Origin: Rheinheimera sediminis
Lineage (GTDB): Bacteria; Pseudomonadota; Gammaproteobacteria; Enterobacterales; Alteromonadaceae
Assembly (NCBI RefSeq): GCF_004005375.1
Contig: NZ_RZUF01000022.1
Span: 1 to 64,000, forward strand
Reading direction: 5' to 3'
DNA: 64,000 bases
This document shows positions 1 through 9,985 of the stretch, piece after piece. Position 1 is the stretch's first letter. Each line of letters opens with the position of its first letter. The notes beneath the pieces were generated by a model that ran no database searches, was not told the origin of the DNA, and worked only from the letters and a program-made list of their open reading frames with translations. Position numbers and translations under genes: made by a program.

Positions 1-72
1 AAGTAGTGACAACTATCCTGCCAGAGCGGGACACCCAGCTTTGGTAACAACAAATCCCGACGACAGGTCAGA

Positions 73-116
73 AAAAGGCCCCACTGACACCAAGCTACTG
101 GTGAGGGCGGGGCTTT
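73..116 (-). terminator. Probable terminator of the RHS/small membrane protein operon
   Basis: Read on the minus strand, AAAGCCCC pairs with GGGGCCTTT (one bulged G) across an inner region that can itself fold (CACCA/TGGTG), and the stem is followed by a run of five T. It lies 25 bp past the stop codon of the minus-strand gene at 141-653. Confidence 0.6.
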
Positions 117-140
117 GGATTCAAAAACGGAATGTAATTT

Positions 141-653
141 TTATTTAATTTTTCTTAATCTAACCCTTAATAACGCTAACACTACAGTCCCGATGATACC
201 GATAGCAATTAAAATTCTCGATAAAATATCTATGCGATTAATATTTCCCTGAGCCTGTTTAACCGCCAAATCATATTCCAAGACGCTTACACCATCAATT
301 TCCAACCCCCAGATAGAACAGGCGTAGTCTAACTTCTGTTTGCACTCTTTCTCACTCTCATCGATCAATATCGTATAAATTGAGTTACTTTTTGAATTTT
401 CAAGAACACTTACAACTTTAGAACTGTTAGTTCTAGTCTTCAAAATAAAAACAGGATCAAAACCATCTATTTCTAATCTGATGCCATTATTTTTAATTTC
501 AAAGTCATTAAGTTGACCTCTTACGGTTGCTAGATCCGCCTTACTTGGAACTTCACCATCATCCACAACAAACACATAATGGACGTAAAAGCCCGTAAGT
601 ACGGCAGCAATACTCAAAATAAGCCATGCATTAACATATCTCTTAATATTCAT
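141..653 (-). CDS. Small two-helix membrane protein, candidate RHS immunity protein
   Basis: I do not recognise a family for this 170-residue protein. It has a hydrophobic segment near residues 9-29 and another near residues 143-163, separated by a charged, soluble stretch with two cysteines, so the middle part is probably periplasmic and both ends cytoplasmic. The ATG follows AGGGG by a normal distance. The gene begins 41 bp after the stop of the RHS gene on the same strand and is clearly more A+T-rich than the core genes further along. The position directly behind an RHS gene is typical of immunity genes in polymorphic toxin loci, so a protective role is a reasonable inference, but nothing in the protein itself proves it. 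Confidence 0.6.
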   Translation of the reverse strand: MNIKRYVNAWLILSIAAVLTGFYVHYVFVVDDGEVPSKADLATVRGQLNDFEIKNNGIRLEIDGFDPVFILKTRTNSSKVVSVLENSKSNSIYTILIDESEKECKQKLDYACSIWGLEIDGVSVLEYDLAVKQAQGNINRIDILSRILIAIGIIGTVVLALLRVRLRKIK

Positions 654-694
654 TTACACCCCTTTAGTGCTCGATGTAAAAACCAGTATATCAA

Positions 695-3600
695 CTAATC
701 TTTCTGAATTTCGTCCACACCCATTTGGACTAAACCAGCCGTAGCAGTTTCTACAACAGCAGAGGCTTGTTCTTTAATCTCTTTAGCTACTTGAGATTTT
801 GCATTGCCTTGTACTGTGATACCTGCAACGACATTACCACTGACAGCAGCAACAGCACCCTCCAAAGCTTTCCCAGCAATTTCGACCCCATCTATTTCTT
901 GCCCACTAATTAACTGGGTTGTGGCTTCACTTCCGCCACCAGCTAATGCTCCAGTAGTTAGCGATGCTGCAACACCTGCGCCTTTGGCCATGTTAATAAG
1001 TGTACCTATTCCTCCTGATGCACCACCGACTAAAGTCCCAACAGCCATCGCTCCAGCTTTTTGACCGAAACTCATATCAGAGTCTTTAATTGAATTGAAT
1101 GTCGTTGCAGCGCCAATGACTGCACCAACAACAAACTGGAGAAACTCTCCATCTGGATCAGTATATTTATATGGATTGTTATTCGCATAGGCATACCGGT
1201 TGAACCCCATCGTTGGGTTGCCTTTTTGCATGTGCCCCAGCATATCAACCGGATCATTGCTGTAGAAACGACCTATGACTGGATCATAGTATCGTGCCTG
1301 CATATAGGTTAGACCCAGCTCTGCATCATACTTATGACCGGTATACCCGACATCATCCGCTGTTAGGCCAATAGTTGCGCCGAACGGACGATAGTAAGTT
1401 CGGGATGTAACAGCGCCAGATGTATTCGAGTGTGCCTCTGGACTCCCTAGATAGTTAGTATGAGCGTAACTAATCGTAGAATTGGATGTTTTTGCCACTT
1501 GTGAGCCATTCAGATAGTAATATTTTTCTACTACTCCCTGTTTATCTCGGTATACCAGCTTGCCATCAACGCCATGGACAAAGTAACTGACACCCTGAGC
1601 TTCTATACTTTTTACCCTTATATTACTCGCATCATACTGATAGCTGTTCCCCTTGGCGTACTCCAATTGCCCTGCGGCATTGAACGTCAACGAATATAAA
1701 CCATTATTCGCGACATTCCCTTGGCTATCATAGGAATAACTATAGTTTTTTGAACCCGTCACCGAGCTCAGTCTATTTGAACTGTAGTTATAATTTAAAA
1801 TCTCACTACCATGTTTCAGCGATGTTATGTTGCTTAATGTGTCGTAGGATACACTGCCAGCTCCAATTGATGATGAAGTAAAGGTTTTTAGTCTGTCTAA
1901 ACCGTCGTAAGTTAATACAAGCGAATTAATTGAGCTCACATAGTCTGTTAATTGGCTTACATTGGAGTTTAAGTCATATACGAGACCTTGATCTAAAGCA
2001 GATACCGTGCTTCTGTTGTCAGTCACACGAGATAAAAGACCATTGTTTTGAACAATTGTGCTGCGGACAAAAGAGTTACCATAGCTGAAACCTTTTACTG
2101 CTCCTGTTTGGTGATAAGACGTGTTAGTTACATAAGCACCGACCTGTGTGGGTTGTCCCAAAGCGTTTGGCTGATAATTAACAACTTCTCCATCAGGGTA
2201 AGTCAGAGAACTAAGATTAGCATTTGCGTCATAACCATAAACTAAATTGAATTCTCTGCCGTCGACGGTTAATTTCTGATTTATGACTTGATTCAGAGAA
2301 TCATAACTGGTCGTCTTAGACACTGCACCGCTGCTAGCTGAAATAAGATTATCATTGGCATCGTATCCAAAACTTCTGTTCAAATTACTGTCAGAAAAAA
2401 CAACTGTTTTTAGATTGCCACGACGGTCAAAACTATAGGTCTCTTTTTGTGACGCATCAGCGAGGGTATCGCATGCCGTAGTTACACTGTCTATGGATGA
2501 ACCCGAAGCTTTCCATTGGATCTGCCCGAATGAATTGTAGAAGAACCCTGTATTCCCAACATCAGGGCGAATGATTTTACATAGGTCCTGATATGTATTG
2601 TAAACCCTGCGTTCTGTAATGCCTCCTTGTGTCACAGATATCAGATTACCCCGAATATCATAAGATAAAATGGTCTGTACATTTTCTGGAGCAGTAATAC
2701 TTGCAACGCTCTGATAATCCGGCGAACCGAAACTTAGGTAAGCGATGCTGGTGGAATAACCTTTAGGATCGGTTATTGATACTGTATGACCGTTTAGATA
2801 GGAGTATCTAGTCTCTGCATTATTTGAATTATCTAGAACTGAAGTTACTCGACCTAAAGCATCGTAAGATTTCATTAATCCGTAAGAATAAGACCCAAGC
2901 AGGGGGAAACCTTCAAAGGTCAAATTGCCATTGCTGTCGTATTCAAAATAACGAACAATTTTTCCTGCACTGTTTGTGATGTCATATTCTTCTGACTGAA
3001 TAGTTCTTAAAAAAGCATCAAACTTTTCTAGTTTGCGATAATTACCTTTGGAAGTAGTCCTTGTCAGATATCCAGAAACTGGTGCATAGCTTAAAGAGGT
3101 ACTATTCCATTTCGAATCACCAGGGTCAACGAGCGTCCTCCAACCTAAAGGGTTATAATCAAAAGTTGTGTAGTTCCCATTGTAATCAGTGTAGGAGGTC
3201 ACCCACCCATTTGCATCGACGCTCAAACTAGCTTGCTCTGTCGATAAGCCATCTGATGTTGGCCTAGTTATTAACGTCGGAACTGTGTTTTTATAAGCAC
3301 CAATCTCAACATATCCTCGGCCATCATTGAATGTGATCCTGTTAGGCATGCCGCTGGAGGTGCCGCTGCCAAAGTACGATGTATAAGTGCGAAATAGTCG
3401 TCCAGATTTGTACTCAAATTGTGGGAGCGAAGCAAAGGCGTGGCTCGTAGCATAATAAGCTGTTCTATTTAGTGATTGATAATTTATATTATCCGAGGAT
3501 AGCTTTGTCTCTAATGGAAAACCAATCAACCACTTAGCCAAATCATTAAAATAGGTCTGAGAGTAGTACTTTCTGGTTGAATTCAAATTTGAATATTCTG

Positions 3601-5215
3601 TATAAGCTCCAGGGTTGCCCCACACATCATAGGAGGAGAAATCTGTAGTAAAGCTATCAGTGCCCCGGCTAATTAGGCGCTGTGAAAGGTTAGTCCTGTA
3701 ATCATCTTTCCCTGCACTTAAAATATTATCTCCTGAAACTCGACCTATTTTATTGCCTTTGCTCCATGTACTGACTTCCGTACCCTTCAGCGTTGCTGCC
3801 TGAAAAACCTCTTTTTTAAAAATTTTACCTTCACGCCAGTCAAAAGAACGATAAAAATGGTATTTTTCTGAATTTCCCTCTGGATCATAAATGTGCACTG
3901 TTTTTATATCAGAAGTTGTTGTACCAGCATATGCACCGTCGTTCGCAGAATAAACGTATGACCACGCCATAGAGGGCAAGCCTGGACCTGAAATATTTTT
4001 GGATGTTAATGAATTGTGGTATTCATCTTTATTCAGAATATATTTACCGCTGACATTTTTATACGCTGGAACCAAAGAGCGCCCATGCTTCGTTCTCTGT
4101 GCAGTAAAACTGCCAACAGCCCCGTAAGGGTGAGTAATAGTTCCACTCACTGTGGGTTGATAACTTGAGGGGGTCGCTAGCATTTCTGCCAAGTTAAAAG
4201 ACCAACTTTTACCATCTGGCAAAGTCACACCTGTAAGGGCGACGCCGGAATAAGTGTAATTCCAAACTCTGCCATTGGCTGTAATACTGGAGATATCATA
4301 ATTAGCGTTGTAAGCGAAGTTTACTTCTGAGCCGTCACTGCTACTTATCTTACTAATCAAACCATCCTGATAAGTAAAATTGATAGTTTTGCCAAAGCGA
4401 TCTGTGATGTTTGTTACCATTAACATCACACTCCCTCTGTGGCCATCTGAAGTGAGCACTGTGCTAGGTTTGTTGCGGTTGCTGTTCATGTTGAACTGAA
4501 CTAACTGACCGAATGTGTAAGTAATGCCTTGAGGAGAAATTGCTTTATAGATGTTGTTGGCGCAAGTAACCGCCCAATTATCCTCACTGACGTAAAGAGT
4601 ATTGGCTGGGGCGCTGATACTGCCATCATGAAGTAAGAGAACTCTTGATGCATTCACCCCCCCGAGGTGTGGACCATTATCCATCATTTCTGCGTTGCTC
4701 GAGCCCGGAATATATCTGCTTGTTGTCCAGGCCGTGGAGCAAACATTGGCACCCGTCATGAAATTACCCATTATAGGCCCATAAAGTGATGGGATATCCA
4801 AATTCCAATTACCAAATACATTATACTTGCCATCTTTATTCGTTCCGGCAGAACGCGTTACTGATATCGGTATACCAAGATTTGTTTTGATTTCCAGATC
4901 GGTTTGTTTAAACCAGAGTTCCCCAGTGTAGAGTTCATGCTGATCGCCAAATAGTCCTTTATCTAGGACCGCAAAACCGTCCAAAGAGAGCTGATAAAGC
5001 TCAGTTGGCGTAAAGAGACTTGGAGACTGGGTTCCCCCTCCAACACCGCCATCTCCGGGCGGTAATGCCAAAGGTGCAAGAAGAGTAGAGCTTTTATTGG
5101 ATTCAGGGACGTGTGTACTTTCAGCTTCCGGAACACTGTCAAAAGTCTGTGATTGAACACTTAATGACAGACTGGCCAACCAAGTGAATAAAATTACATA
5201 TGCTAATTTATTCAT
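695..5215 (-). CDS. Secreted RHS/YD-repeat protein with variable C-terminal tip
   Basis: A 1506-residue protein. Residues 1-22 form a Sec-type signal peptide ending near the sequence SVQSQ. Many YD repeats (forms such as YDSLNQ, YDANANL, YDGLDRL) fill roughly residues 270-1260. They are followed by the RHS core signature (YTGHKYD, GLTYMQARYYDP, GRFYSNDP, NRYAYANNNP) that ends at DPDG near residue 1356. Such repeats fold into a hollow beta-cocoon enclosing a C-terminal toxin. Here the tip is about 150 residues, rich in Gly and Ala, with no nuclease or deaminase motif that I can recognise; it could act on membranes or be a pre-toxin linker. There is no PAAR or VgrG domain, so export is through Sec rather than type VI. 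The start is supported by AAGG seven bases upstream. Confidence 0.88.
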   Translation of the reverse strand: MNKLAYVILFTWLASLSLSVQSQTFDSVPEAESTHVPESNKSSTLLAPLALPPGDGGVGGGTQSPSLFTPTELYQLSLDGFAVLDKGLFGDQHELYTGELWFKQTDLEIKTNLGIPISVTRSAGTNKDGKYNVFGNWNLDIPSLYGPIMGNFMTGANVCSTAWTTSRYIPGSSNAEMMDNGPHLGGVNASRVLLLHDGSISAPANTLYVSEDNWAVTCANNIYKAISPQGITYTFGQLVQFNMNSNRNKPSTVLTSDGHRGSVMLMVTNITDRFGKTINFTYQDGLISKISSSDGSEVNFAYNANYDISSITANGRVWNYTYSGVALTGVTLPDGKSWSFNLAEMLATPSSYQPTVSGTITHPYGAVGSFTAQRTKHGRSLVPAYKNVSGKYILNKDEYHNSLTSKNISGPGLPSMAWSYVYSANDGAYAGTTTSDIKTVHIYDPEGNSEKYHFYRSFDWREGKIFKKEVFQAATLKGTEVSTWSKGNKIGRVSGDNILSAGKDDYRTNLSQRLISRGTDSFTTDFSSYDVWGNPGAYTEYSNLNSTRKYYSQTYFNDLAKWLIGFPLETKLSSDNINYQSLNRTAYYATSHAFASLPQFEYKSGRLFRTYTSYFGSGTSSGMPNRITFNDGRGYVEIGAYKNTVPTLITRPTSDGLSTEQASLSVDANGWVTSYTDYNGNYTTFDYNPLGWRTLVDPGDSKWNSTSLSYAPVSGYLTRTTSKGNYRKLEKFDAFLRTIQSEEYDITNSAGKIVRYFEYDSNGNLTFEGFPLLGSYSYGLMKSYDALGRVTSVLDNSNNAETRYSYLNGHTVSITDPKGYSTSIAYLSFGSPDYQSVASITAPENVQTILSYDIRGNLISVTQGGITERRVYNTYQDLCKIIRPDVGNTGFFYNSFGQIQWKASGSSIDSVTTACDTLADASQKETYSFDRRGNLKTVVFSDSNLNRSFGYDANDNLISASSGAVSKTTSYDSLNQVINQKLTVDGREFNLVYGYDANANLSSLTYPDGEVVNYQPNALGQPTQVGAYVTNTSYHQTGAVKGFSYGNSFVRSTIVQNNGLLSRVTDNRSTVSALDQGLVYDLNSNVSQLTDYVSSINSLVLTYDGLDRLKTFTSSSIGAGSVSYDTLSNITSLKHGSEILNYNYSSNRLSSVTGSKNYSYSYDSQGNVANNGLYSLTFNAAGQLEYAKGNSYQYDASNIRVKSIEAQGVSYFVHGVDGKLVYRDKQGVVEKYYYLNGSQVAKTSNSTISYAHTNYLGSPEAHSNTSGAVTSRTYYRPFGATIGLTADDVGYTGHKYDAELGLTYMQARYYDPVIGRFYSNDPVDMLGHMQKGNPTMGFNRYAYANNNPYKYTDPDGEFLQFVVGAVIGAATTFNSIKDSDMSFGQKAGAMAVGTLVGGASGGIGTLINMAKGAGVAASLTTGALAGGGSEATTQLISGQEIDGVEIAGKALEGAVAAVSGNVVAGITVQGNAKSQVAKEIKEQASAVVETATAGLVQMGVDEIQKD

Positions 5216-5365
5216 TACATACCTTTTTTATATTATACATAATTTATATTTAATTTACACAATTACACAACTAAAGGTACAAATCAATTGTTCTTTACAA
5301 AACAATTCGCTTCTTCACGTCAGTGGGCGATGCTGTCCACGAACACTGAACTTTTGGAGTGAAGA

Positions 5366-5720
5366 TAGCTTGTGTTACCTCGCTATCGAGGCATATCAAA
5401 ATTAGTAATGCAGATTATTTGCTCTAGAGTCTGTTCGATTTGCTCAAAACAGTTTTGGCTAGGTCAATTCGTTTCTGTATCTATTAGCGGTAGACAGGTG
5501 GCTAGACTCCTGAGCCTACTATCTACACAACGGGGCATGCCAAACAAGATTATCTGCGACAATAAAACTGAATTTACTCGCGAAGCTGTGTATCATTTAT
5601 ATAAATGAAACAGGCATTACTCTGGGGTTTATACAGCCAGGTAAACACATGTAAAAATACCTTTGTTGAAAGTATGCATGGCAAATCCAGAAACGAATGT
5701 CTGAATCAACACAGGTTCGG
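5366..5720 (+). pseudogene. Decayed IS3-family transposase (integrase core) fragment
   Basis: Two frames on the plus strand together give part of an rve/DDE integrase core. The first, about 5490-5607, reads ISGRQVARLLSLLSTQRGMP, then IICDNKTEFT, matching the second catalytic Asp region of IS3 transposases. After a frameshift near 5607 come ETGITLGFIQPGK and, in yet another frame from 5659, FVESMHGKSRNECLNQHRF, which contains the glutamate of the DDE triad. Stops and frameshifts show that it cannot encode a working enzyme. No terminal inverted repeats or orfA were found around it, so only an internal relic is left. Confidence 0.75.
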
Positions 5721-5740
5721 AACACCAAACGGGGCAAGAT

Positions 5741-6176
5741 ACTAAATTGAATTGTGACATGAGCACTACTAGCATATCCGTCCGAGCAGCCTATTACTGA
5801 TACAAGGTATCAATCTTAGTGTAAATATGTATACGAATAACATCCTTTAATGTCACAGAGCACGGTGAGCTTAATACAATTTAAATAATTGCCCTCTTAA
5901 ACCATAGGTCGCATAGCAGACATAACCTAGAACCAGATGCAGAGCTGGCTATTTAGCTATAGATACTTCCAAACAAGAAACATAGACAAGCCAATGTTGC
6001 AATAGACAGGTAAGTAGTAGTCTAAACAGACAATATCACGTGCTGCAGCCCTAAAAGAAAATATAAATGTACTAACCGCTACAATACCTTTTAGGAATGG
6101 AGACTTAACTTATTCACCTTAGTAAAATTTCAGTATCGAAGACCGTGCATCGAATTGCCCGATCTTCGATGCACTA
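5741..6176. other. Non-coding stretch beside IS relic
   Basis: About 430 bp, A+T-rich, full of stops in all frames. I see no gene, RNA fold or repeat that I can support here; it probably represents further decayed mobile-element sequence. Confidence 0.4.
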
Positions 6177-7616
6177 CTACAATTTCCGAATGTTGATTTG
6201 ACCCAGCCGTACCTTATCCTCAGGCCGCTCCAACCCCTTTTTAATAAGGCTGAGATCGGCGCAGGATGCCGTGGCGTCAGCTTGAGCTGGTAAGCAATTT
6301 TCTTTTATTTTTCGGTAGAGGCCGGTTTTTATACCGTATACATCATTACTTTGATCCTGCCACATCTTCAGCTCGGGGAACTTCTGGTCTAAATAAGTTA
6401 CTCCGCCCGGGTGCTGATCTTTAATCACTATATTCAGATAACCTTGCGAACCACAGGAAAAACCCAAAGAGATAGCCAACCAGCTGTCTTTTACTTTGTC
6501 CCAGGGTACAGCGGCGAGCGGCGATAGCCGGCTTGTGCCTTGCACATGATTTAACCGCAACGCCGTCTCGCCATCTGTTTTCTGGGCGGACAAAGTAAAG
6601 AGTGGCGTATCAGCTTTGCCTTTCAGTTGAAACAAATGGGTAAAACTGGTCGACAGATTAATGTCGTCGGATTTGAGGCTGAAGTCGACTTCCATTCTAT
6701 CGCCCTCGCGGCAGACTAAAGCGTCCGCACTCTGACTATAACTTTTAATTTCTGCTCTTTGCCGGTCTGTGTCGTTAAACCCAAGCTCCCGGTCGCCATC
6801 GTCTAACAAATGCAGCTTAAAGACAAAATGTGGCCCCACTACATCATCTGTTTCTATCTGTAAATGCTCAGCAGCCGGATGGCTGAGTGGCATGTCCAGG
6901 CTTCCTTCACCAAAAAATGCGGTGACTTGCTGCTCAGCCGTCTTTGCACTGGTCGCATCGGCTTTGAAGCTTAAGGCCGACTTGTAGGCCGTAAATCCGA
7001 TATCTTTGCTGACCCTATTCATGCCATCACTGACAACTAACCTGAAGTTGTACTGCCCGGATACAGCGGGTGTGACATTCAGCACACTTTGATCAGCTAA
7101 TACCAACTGACTGCCTGTAGGTTCAGACAACACCTGCCACTGAAACTGCAGCGCCCTGCCCTCAGGGTCGCGGCTGGCTGCCGCATCAAATCTCATACTT
7201 TGATCAATAAGAACATTTTGTAGCTCAGGGCTCAGTAAACTAAGCTCCGGCTGTTGATTGACTGCCACCTGAATAACCAGACTGGTAGTTTTTGTTTGAC
7301 CCGCGTCTGACACCGTTAAATTCACTTTGTAATCGCCCGCTCTATCGGCGATAAACTGCAAGTCTGCTGTATTAGCGCTCTCTAAAAGCACGGCACTGCC
7401 AGCGGGCTTTTCAGATAAAGTCCAACGATAGGACGCGGCTGCGCTCGATGTCACGCTCTTACTGGCACTCAGGCTAAGCGTATCACCAGCGATCAGATTG
7501 GTCGTGGTGCCAGAAATAACGGCGCTGATGGCTGAAGCGACTTCAGTGGCTTCACCTCCGCCACCACAGGCAGACAACAGCACGCTGGCACAAAAAACAG
7601 GGATGAATCTACGCAT
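6177..7616 (-). CDS. Lipoprotein with two PKD-like domains and heparinase-I-like polysaccharide lyase domain
   Basis: A 479-residue protein. The N-terminus has a lipoprotein signal with lipobox LLSAC followed by a Gly-rich linker, so it is probably anchored in the outer membrane. Residues about 35-115 and 120-210 are two related PKD/Ig-like repeats (each with a YRW or FQW Trp, then Gly-x-Tyr and a VSD ending). Residues about 230-479 resemble the concanavalin-like fold of heparin lyase I family proteins: the DRQRAEIK segment, GDRMEVDFSLK and FTHLFQLKG are typical of that group. The likely job is cleavage or binding of an acidic polysaccharide at the cell surface. It stands alone, without transporter or sulfatase neighbours, so the substrate is unknown. 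AAGGA precedes the ATG. Confidence 0.7.
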   Translation of the reverse strand: MRRFIPVFCASVLLSACGGGGEATEVASAISAVISGTTTNLIAGDTLSLSASKSVTSSAAASYRWTLSEKPAGSAVLLESANTADLQFIADRAGDYKVNLTVSDAGQTKTTSLVIQVAVNQQPELSLLSPELQNVLIDQSMRFDAAASRDPEGRALQFQWQVLSEPTGSQLVLADQSVLNVTPAVSGQYNFRLVVSDGMNRVSKDIGFTAYKSALSFKADATSAKTAEQQVTAFFGEGSLDMPLSHPAAEHLQIETDDVVGPHFVFKLHLLDDGDRELGFNDTDRQRAEIKSYSQSADALVCREGDRMEVDFSLKSDDINLSTSFTHLFQLKGKADTPLFTLSAQKTDGETALRLNHVQGTSRLSPLAAVPWDKVKDSWLAISLGFSCGSQGYLNIVIKDQHPGGVTYLDQKFPELKMWQDQSNDVYGIKTGLYRKIKENCLPAQADATASCADLSLIKKGLERPEDKVRLGQINIRKL

Positions 7617-8273
7617 ACGCTTTCCTTCTTACTACGGGCTATAGAACTGATTATTAAAGACCTGAATTCAGGTCATAACTAAGAGGATCTGGTGAGCGAA
7701 GAGCTTATTCTCTGATAAGCCGTTCAACAAAAGTGTAAAAACTTAACACCTTTTCGTTTCTGTATATGCCAAAATAAAAGTTCCCTGTGGCAATTTGAGC
7801 AAATAGCAATAGCATGGTTTACGGTATGACTTCCTCCATTGGCTCATTGTTTAACCTGGTGCATTTCCGAGTATAAAGTCCAATTATCAGTTAGGAAAGG
7901 CTCCTTGCAGCAGCTTTTTGCATTTCCTCTTGGCACAGTTAAATACCCATTCTTTGACTAGTTCATCACGCTAAAATATATCTGGCGTTACAGTGTTCCG
8001 GCTGTGCGCGCTTTTACCTGTTGGTTGCCTATTGCATTCACCGCCTCGAAAACAGACTATCGAATATTCCCAGTTTATCCGCTGAGTGAATTCAGTCCAA
8101 CGAACAACAGAACTCCCTATTAGAAGAGAGTTGGCGAAGTGAAGATGCTTTTTATTCGGGGCTACCTGGTCCGCAGTTGATGCGACTTAATCACCAGAAT
8201 GAAAACGATAACCTTGTTAAACATTAACGACAAATCAAGAGACCAGCGACCTGTTGTGAACACACCATCTTAG
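7617..8273. other. Intergenic stretch with broken reading frames
   Basis: About 650 bp between the lyase-like gene and the WYL regulator. Short open stretches on the plus strand (around 8000-8095 and 8120-8215) are each ended by stops, suggesting a decayed gene, but I cannot name it. No terminator or RNA gene was recognised. Confidence 0.35.
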
Positions 8274-8447
8274 AATATAAATACCTTAAGTTTCACACCA
8301 AGCTTGCCGAACAAGAGTTTGAACGAAGCACGACACTATTTTTTGGATGATAAGGTCTTCTATCAGCAACTATGGTCGGACTATAAATACAGGTTGTCCC
8401 AACCTCAGAACGATATCGAGCAGGCTGTATTTTTTGGTACAAAGTAA
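8274..8447 (+). pseudogene. 3' remnant of an unidentified gene upstream of the WYL regulator
   Basis: An open frame of 57 codons begins directly after a stop codon (8271-8273), has no start codon with a ribosome site, and ends at TAA 8445-8447, 46 bp before the WYL gene. It has protein-like composition (the segment HYFLDDKVFYQQLWSDYKYR is aromatic and charged), so it may be the end of a degraded coding sequence. I do not recognise its family, and chance openness cannot be excluded. Confidence 0.3.
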
Positions 8448-8493
8448 GCACGAAACAGGGCCGTTCTTTAAGCAAAGCAAACAAGGAAATCTT

Positions 8494-9504
8494 ATGTCAG
8501 CCACAAAATTTAGAAATACCCTCAGCAGACACTGGGAAATGCTAAAGCTGATGCCTACTCGTGATCCCGGTTGCTCTGCTTTGCAGCTATGTCATTTGCT
8601 CAAAGATGCAGGTTTTGAGGTATCAAAAAGAACGGTAGAAAGAGATTTACAGGAACTGTCCTGCATTTTTCCGTTAATAAGCGACGAATCAGCTACCCCT
8701 TATCTGTGGCGCTGGATGGACAATGCTTCTATTGATATTCCCGGAGTGAGTATTGCTGAGGCAATTAGTCTGCATATGGTTGAAGGCACCATAAAAACTG
8801 TATTGCCGAAACAGTTACTTCGTAGCCTCGAGCCGAAGTTTCAGCAGGCCAGATCTAAAATTGCAGCCTTGTCGGCATCAAACCCCAGCGCCAGTCTGAT
8901 AGATAAAATTGCTGTGGTCTCCCCTACTTTGCCTATGCTACAACCACAATCAATTCCCGAAGTGGTCGATAGTATTCAGCAGGCTTTGGTTAATGATAAA
9001 CAGCTACAAGCCAGCTATTTCGCCCTTCACGACAACACAGAAAAGAACCATCTGCTCAACCCGCTGGGTTTGGTGCAACGAGGGCATATTACCTATCTGG
9101 TCGCAACAATCAGCCCTTTTACTGACGTTCGCCTTTTTGCATTACATCGATTTAAAACCGCAGTCTTACTGGAGACAGAATCGCTAAAACCAGACGGCTT
9201 TTCACTGAGTGACTACCTTGCCACCGGAGCTTTACAATTTTCCAACGGCAATAGTATTAAATTAGAAGCAAAAATAAACGCTTACATGGCCGCCTTGTTA
9301 ACTGAATCCCCTTTGTCTGAGGATATGGTCATACAAGCAGGCCCAGAAGGAAACTTCACGCTAAAAGCTACAGTGCCGGGCGGCTGGCAATTAGAATGGT
9401 GGTTGCTGTCGCATTGCACCTCGGTTGAAGTAACAAGCCCGGAAGAGCTTAGAGATCGGCTGAGGCAAAAACTCAGGGCCGGGGCGGATTTGTATGGCAG
9501 ATGA
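8494..9504 (+). CDS. WYL-domain transcriptional regulator with N-terminal winged helix
   Basis: 336 residues from the ATG at 8494, which is preceded by AAGGA; a longer in-frame extension to 8347 lacks a ribosome site and has poor composition. Residues about 10-75 form a winged-helix DNA-binding domain (ALQLCHLLKDAGFEVSKRTV then ERDLQELS is the recognition region). The middle has the WYL-type ligand-sensing fold (NPLGLVQRGHITYLVA), followed by the C-terminal WCX-like extension ending in EELRDRLRQKL. Proteins of this build bind nucleotides or nucleic acid fragments and often control defence or mobile-element genes. It is followed on the same strand by four small unknown or nuclease-like genes, which may be its targets. 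Confidence 0.85.
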   Translation: MSATKFRNTLSRHWEMLKLMPTRDPGCSALQLCHLLKDAGFEVSKRTVERDLQELSCIFPLISDESATPYLWRWMDNASIDIPGVSIAEAISLHMVEGTIKTVLPKQLLRSLEPKFQQARSKIAALSASNPSASLIDKIAVVSPTLPMLQPQSIPEVVDSIQQALVNDKQLQASYFALHDNTEKNHLLNPLGLVQRGHITYLVATISPFTDVRLFALHRFKTAVLLETESLKPDGFSLSDYLATGALQFSNGNSIKLEAKINAYMAALLTESPLSEDMVIQAGPEGNFTLKATVPGGWQLEWWLLSHCTSVEVTSPEELRDRLRQKLRAGADLYGR

Positions 9505-9590
9505 ATCTTGCTACCATGGTTAAAAACTCTGGTTCCTTCTATTTTTTTAATCTAATTTAATTAAATATTCGCTTGTCTAAGAGGGCCGTG

Positions 9591-9857
9591 ATGGACAACC
9601 TTTATCGCAGAGAGTACATTTTCCAAGACCAACCTAACAATGGCTGGGTTAGCTGGAAGGGTGAACAGAAGATGCTGACACCAGGCATAGATATTGATGT
9701 AAAACTCCGCTCTGGCAGGCTCATTTATTTCCGTTCGCCTGACTGTATAGGAGGCAACTGGATCCATGACGGCTCAGGAAGAGATATAGTCGCTTATCGA
9801 ATTTATCCCAAAGCCGCTGAATTAGAAGGGCTGGACAACAGCGAAGTCCCCTTTTAA
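9591..9857 (+). CDS. Small phage-type hypothetical protein
   Basis: 88 residues from the ATG at 9591; TAAGAGGG lies just upstream. TTG 9573 or GTG 9588 are possible but less well placed. The pattern WVSWKGEQKMLTPGIDIDVK, then LRSG, a Cys-x-Gly-Gly and a closing GSGRDIVAYRI resembles a small fold common in phage and prophage hypothetical proteins, in which a Trp-Trp module is followed by value-of-parameter and DI(I/V)AYR motifs. The function is unknown. It is the only clear phage-like trace in the area. Confidence 0.6.
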   Translation: MDNLYRREYIFQDQPNNGWVSWKGEQKMLTPGIDIDVKLRSGRLIYFRSPDCIGGNWIHDGSGRDIVAYRIYPKAAELEGLDNSEVPF

Positions 9858-9985
9858 CAAACAACGCCTCTTACCCATTACCAAACCAAATATCGCCCGT
9901 ACAGGCTCACTAACGCCAGCCATACGACACAATACGTCGCACCGACTGATAAGCTGACTTCAGGTCAATTGATGGGAGTAAAGCT

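Noticed and set aside
1-140. Possible coding remnant at the window edge
   Set aside because: Only the terminator could be supported.
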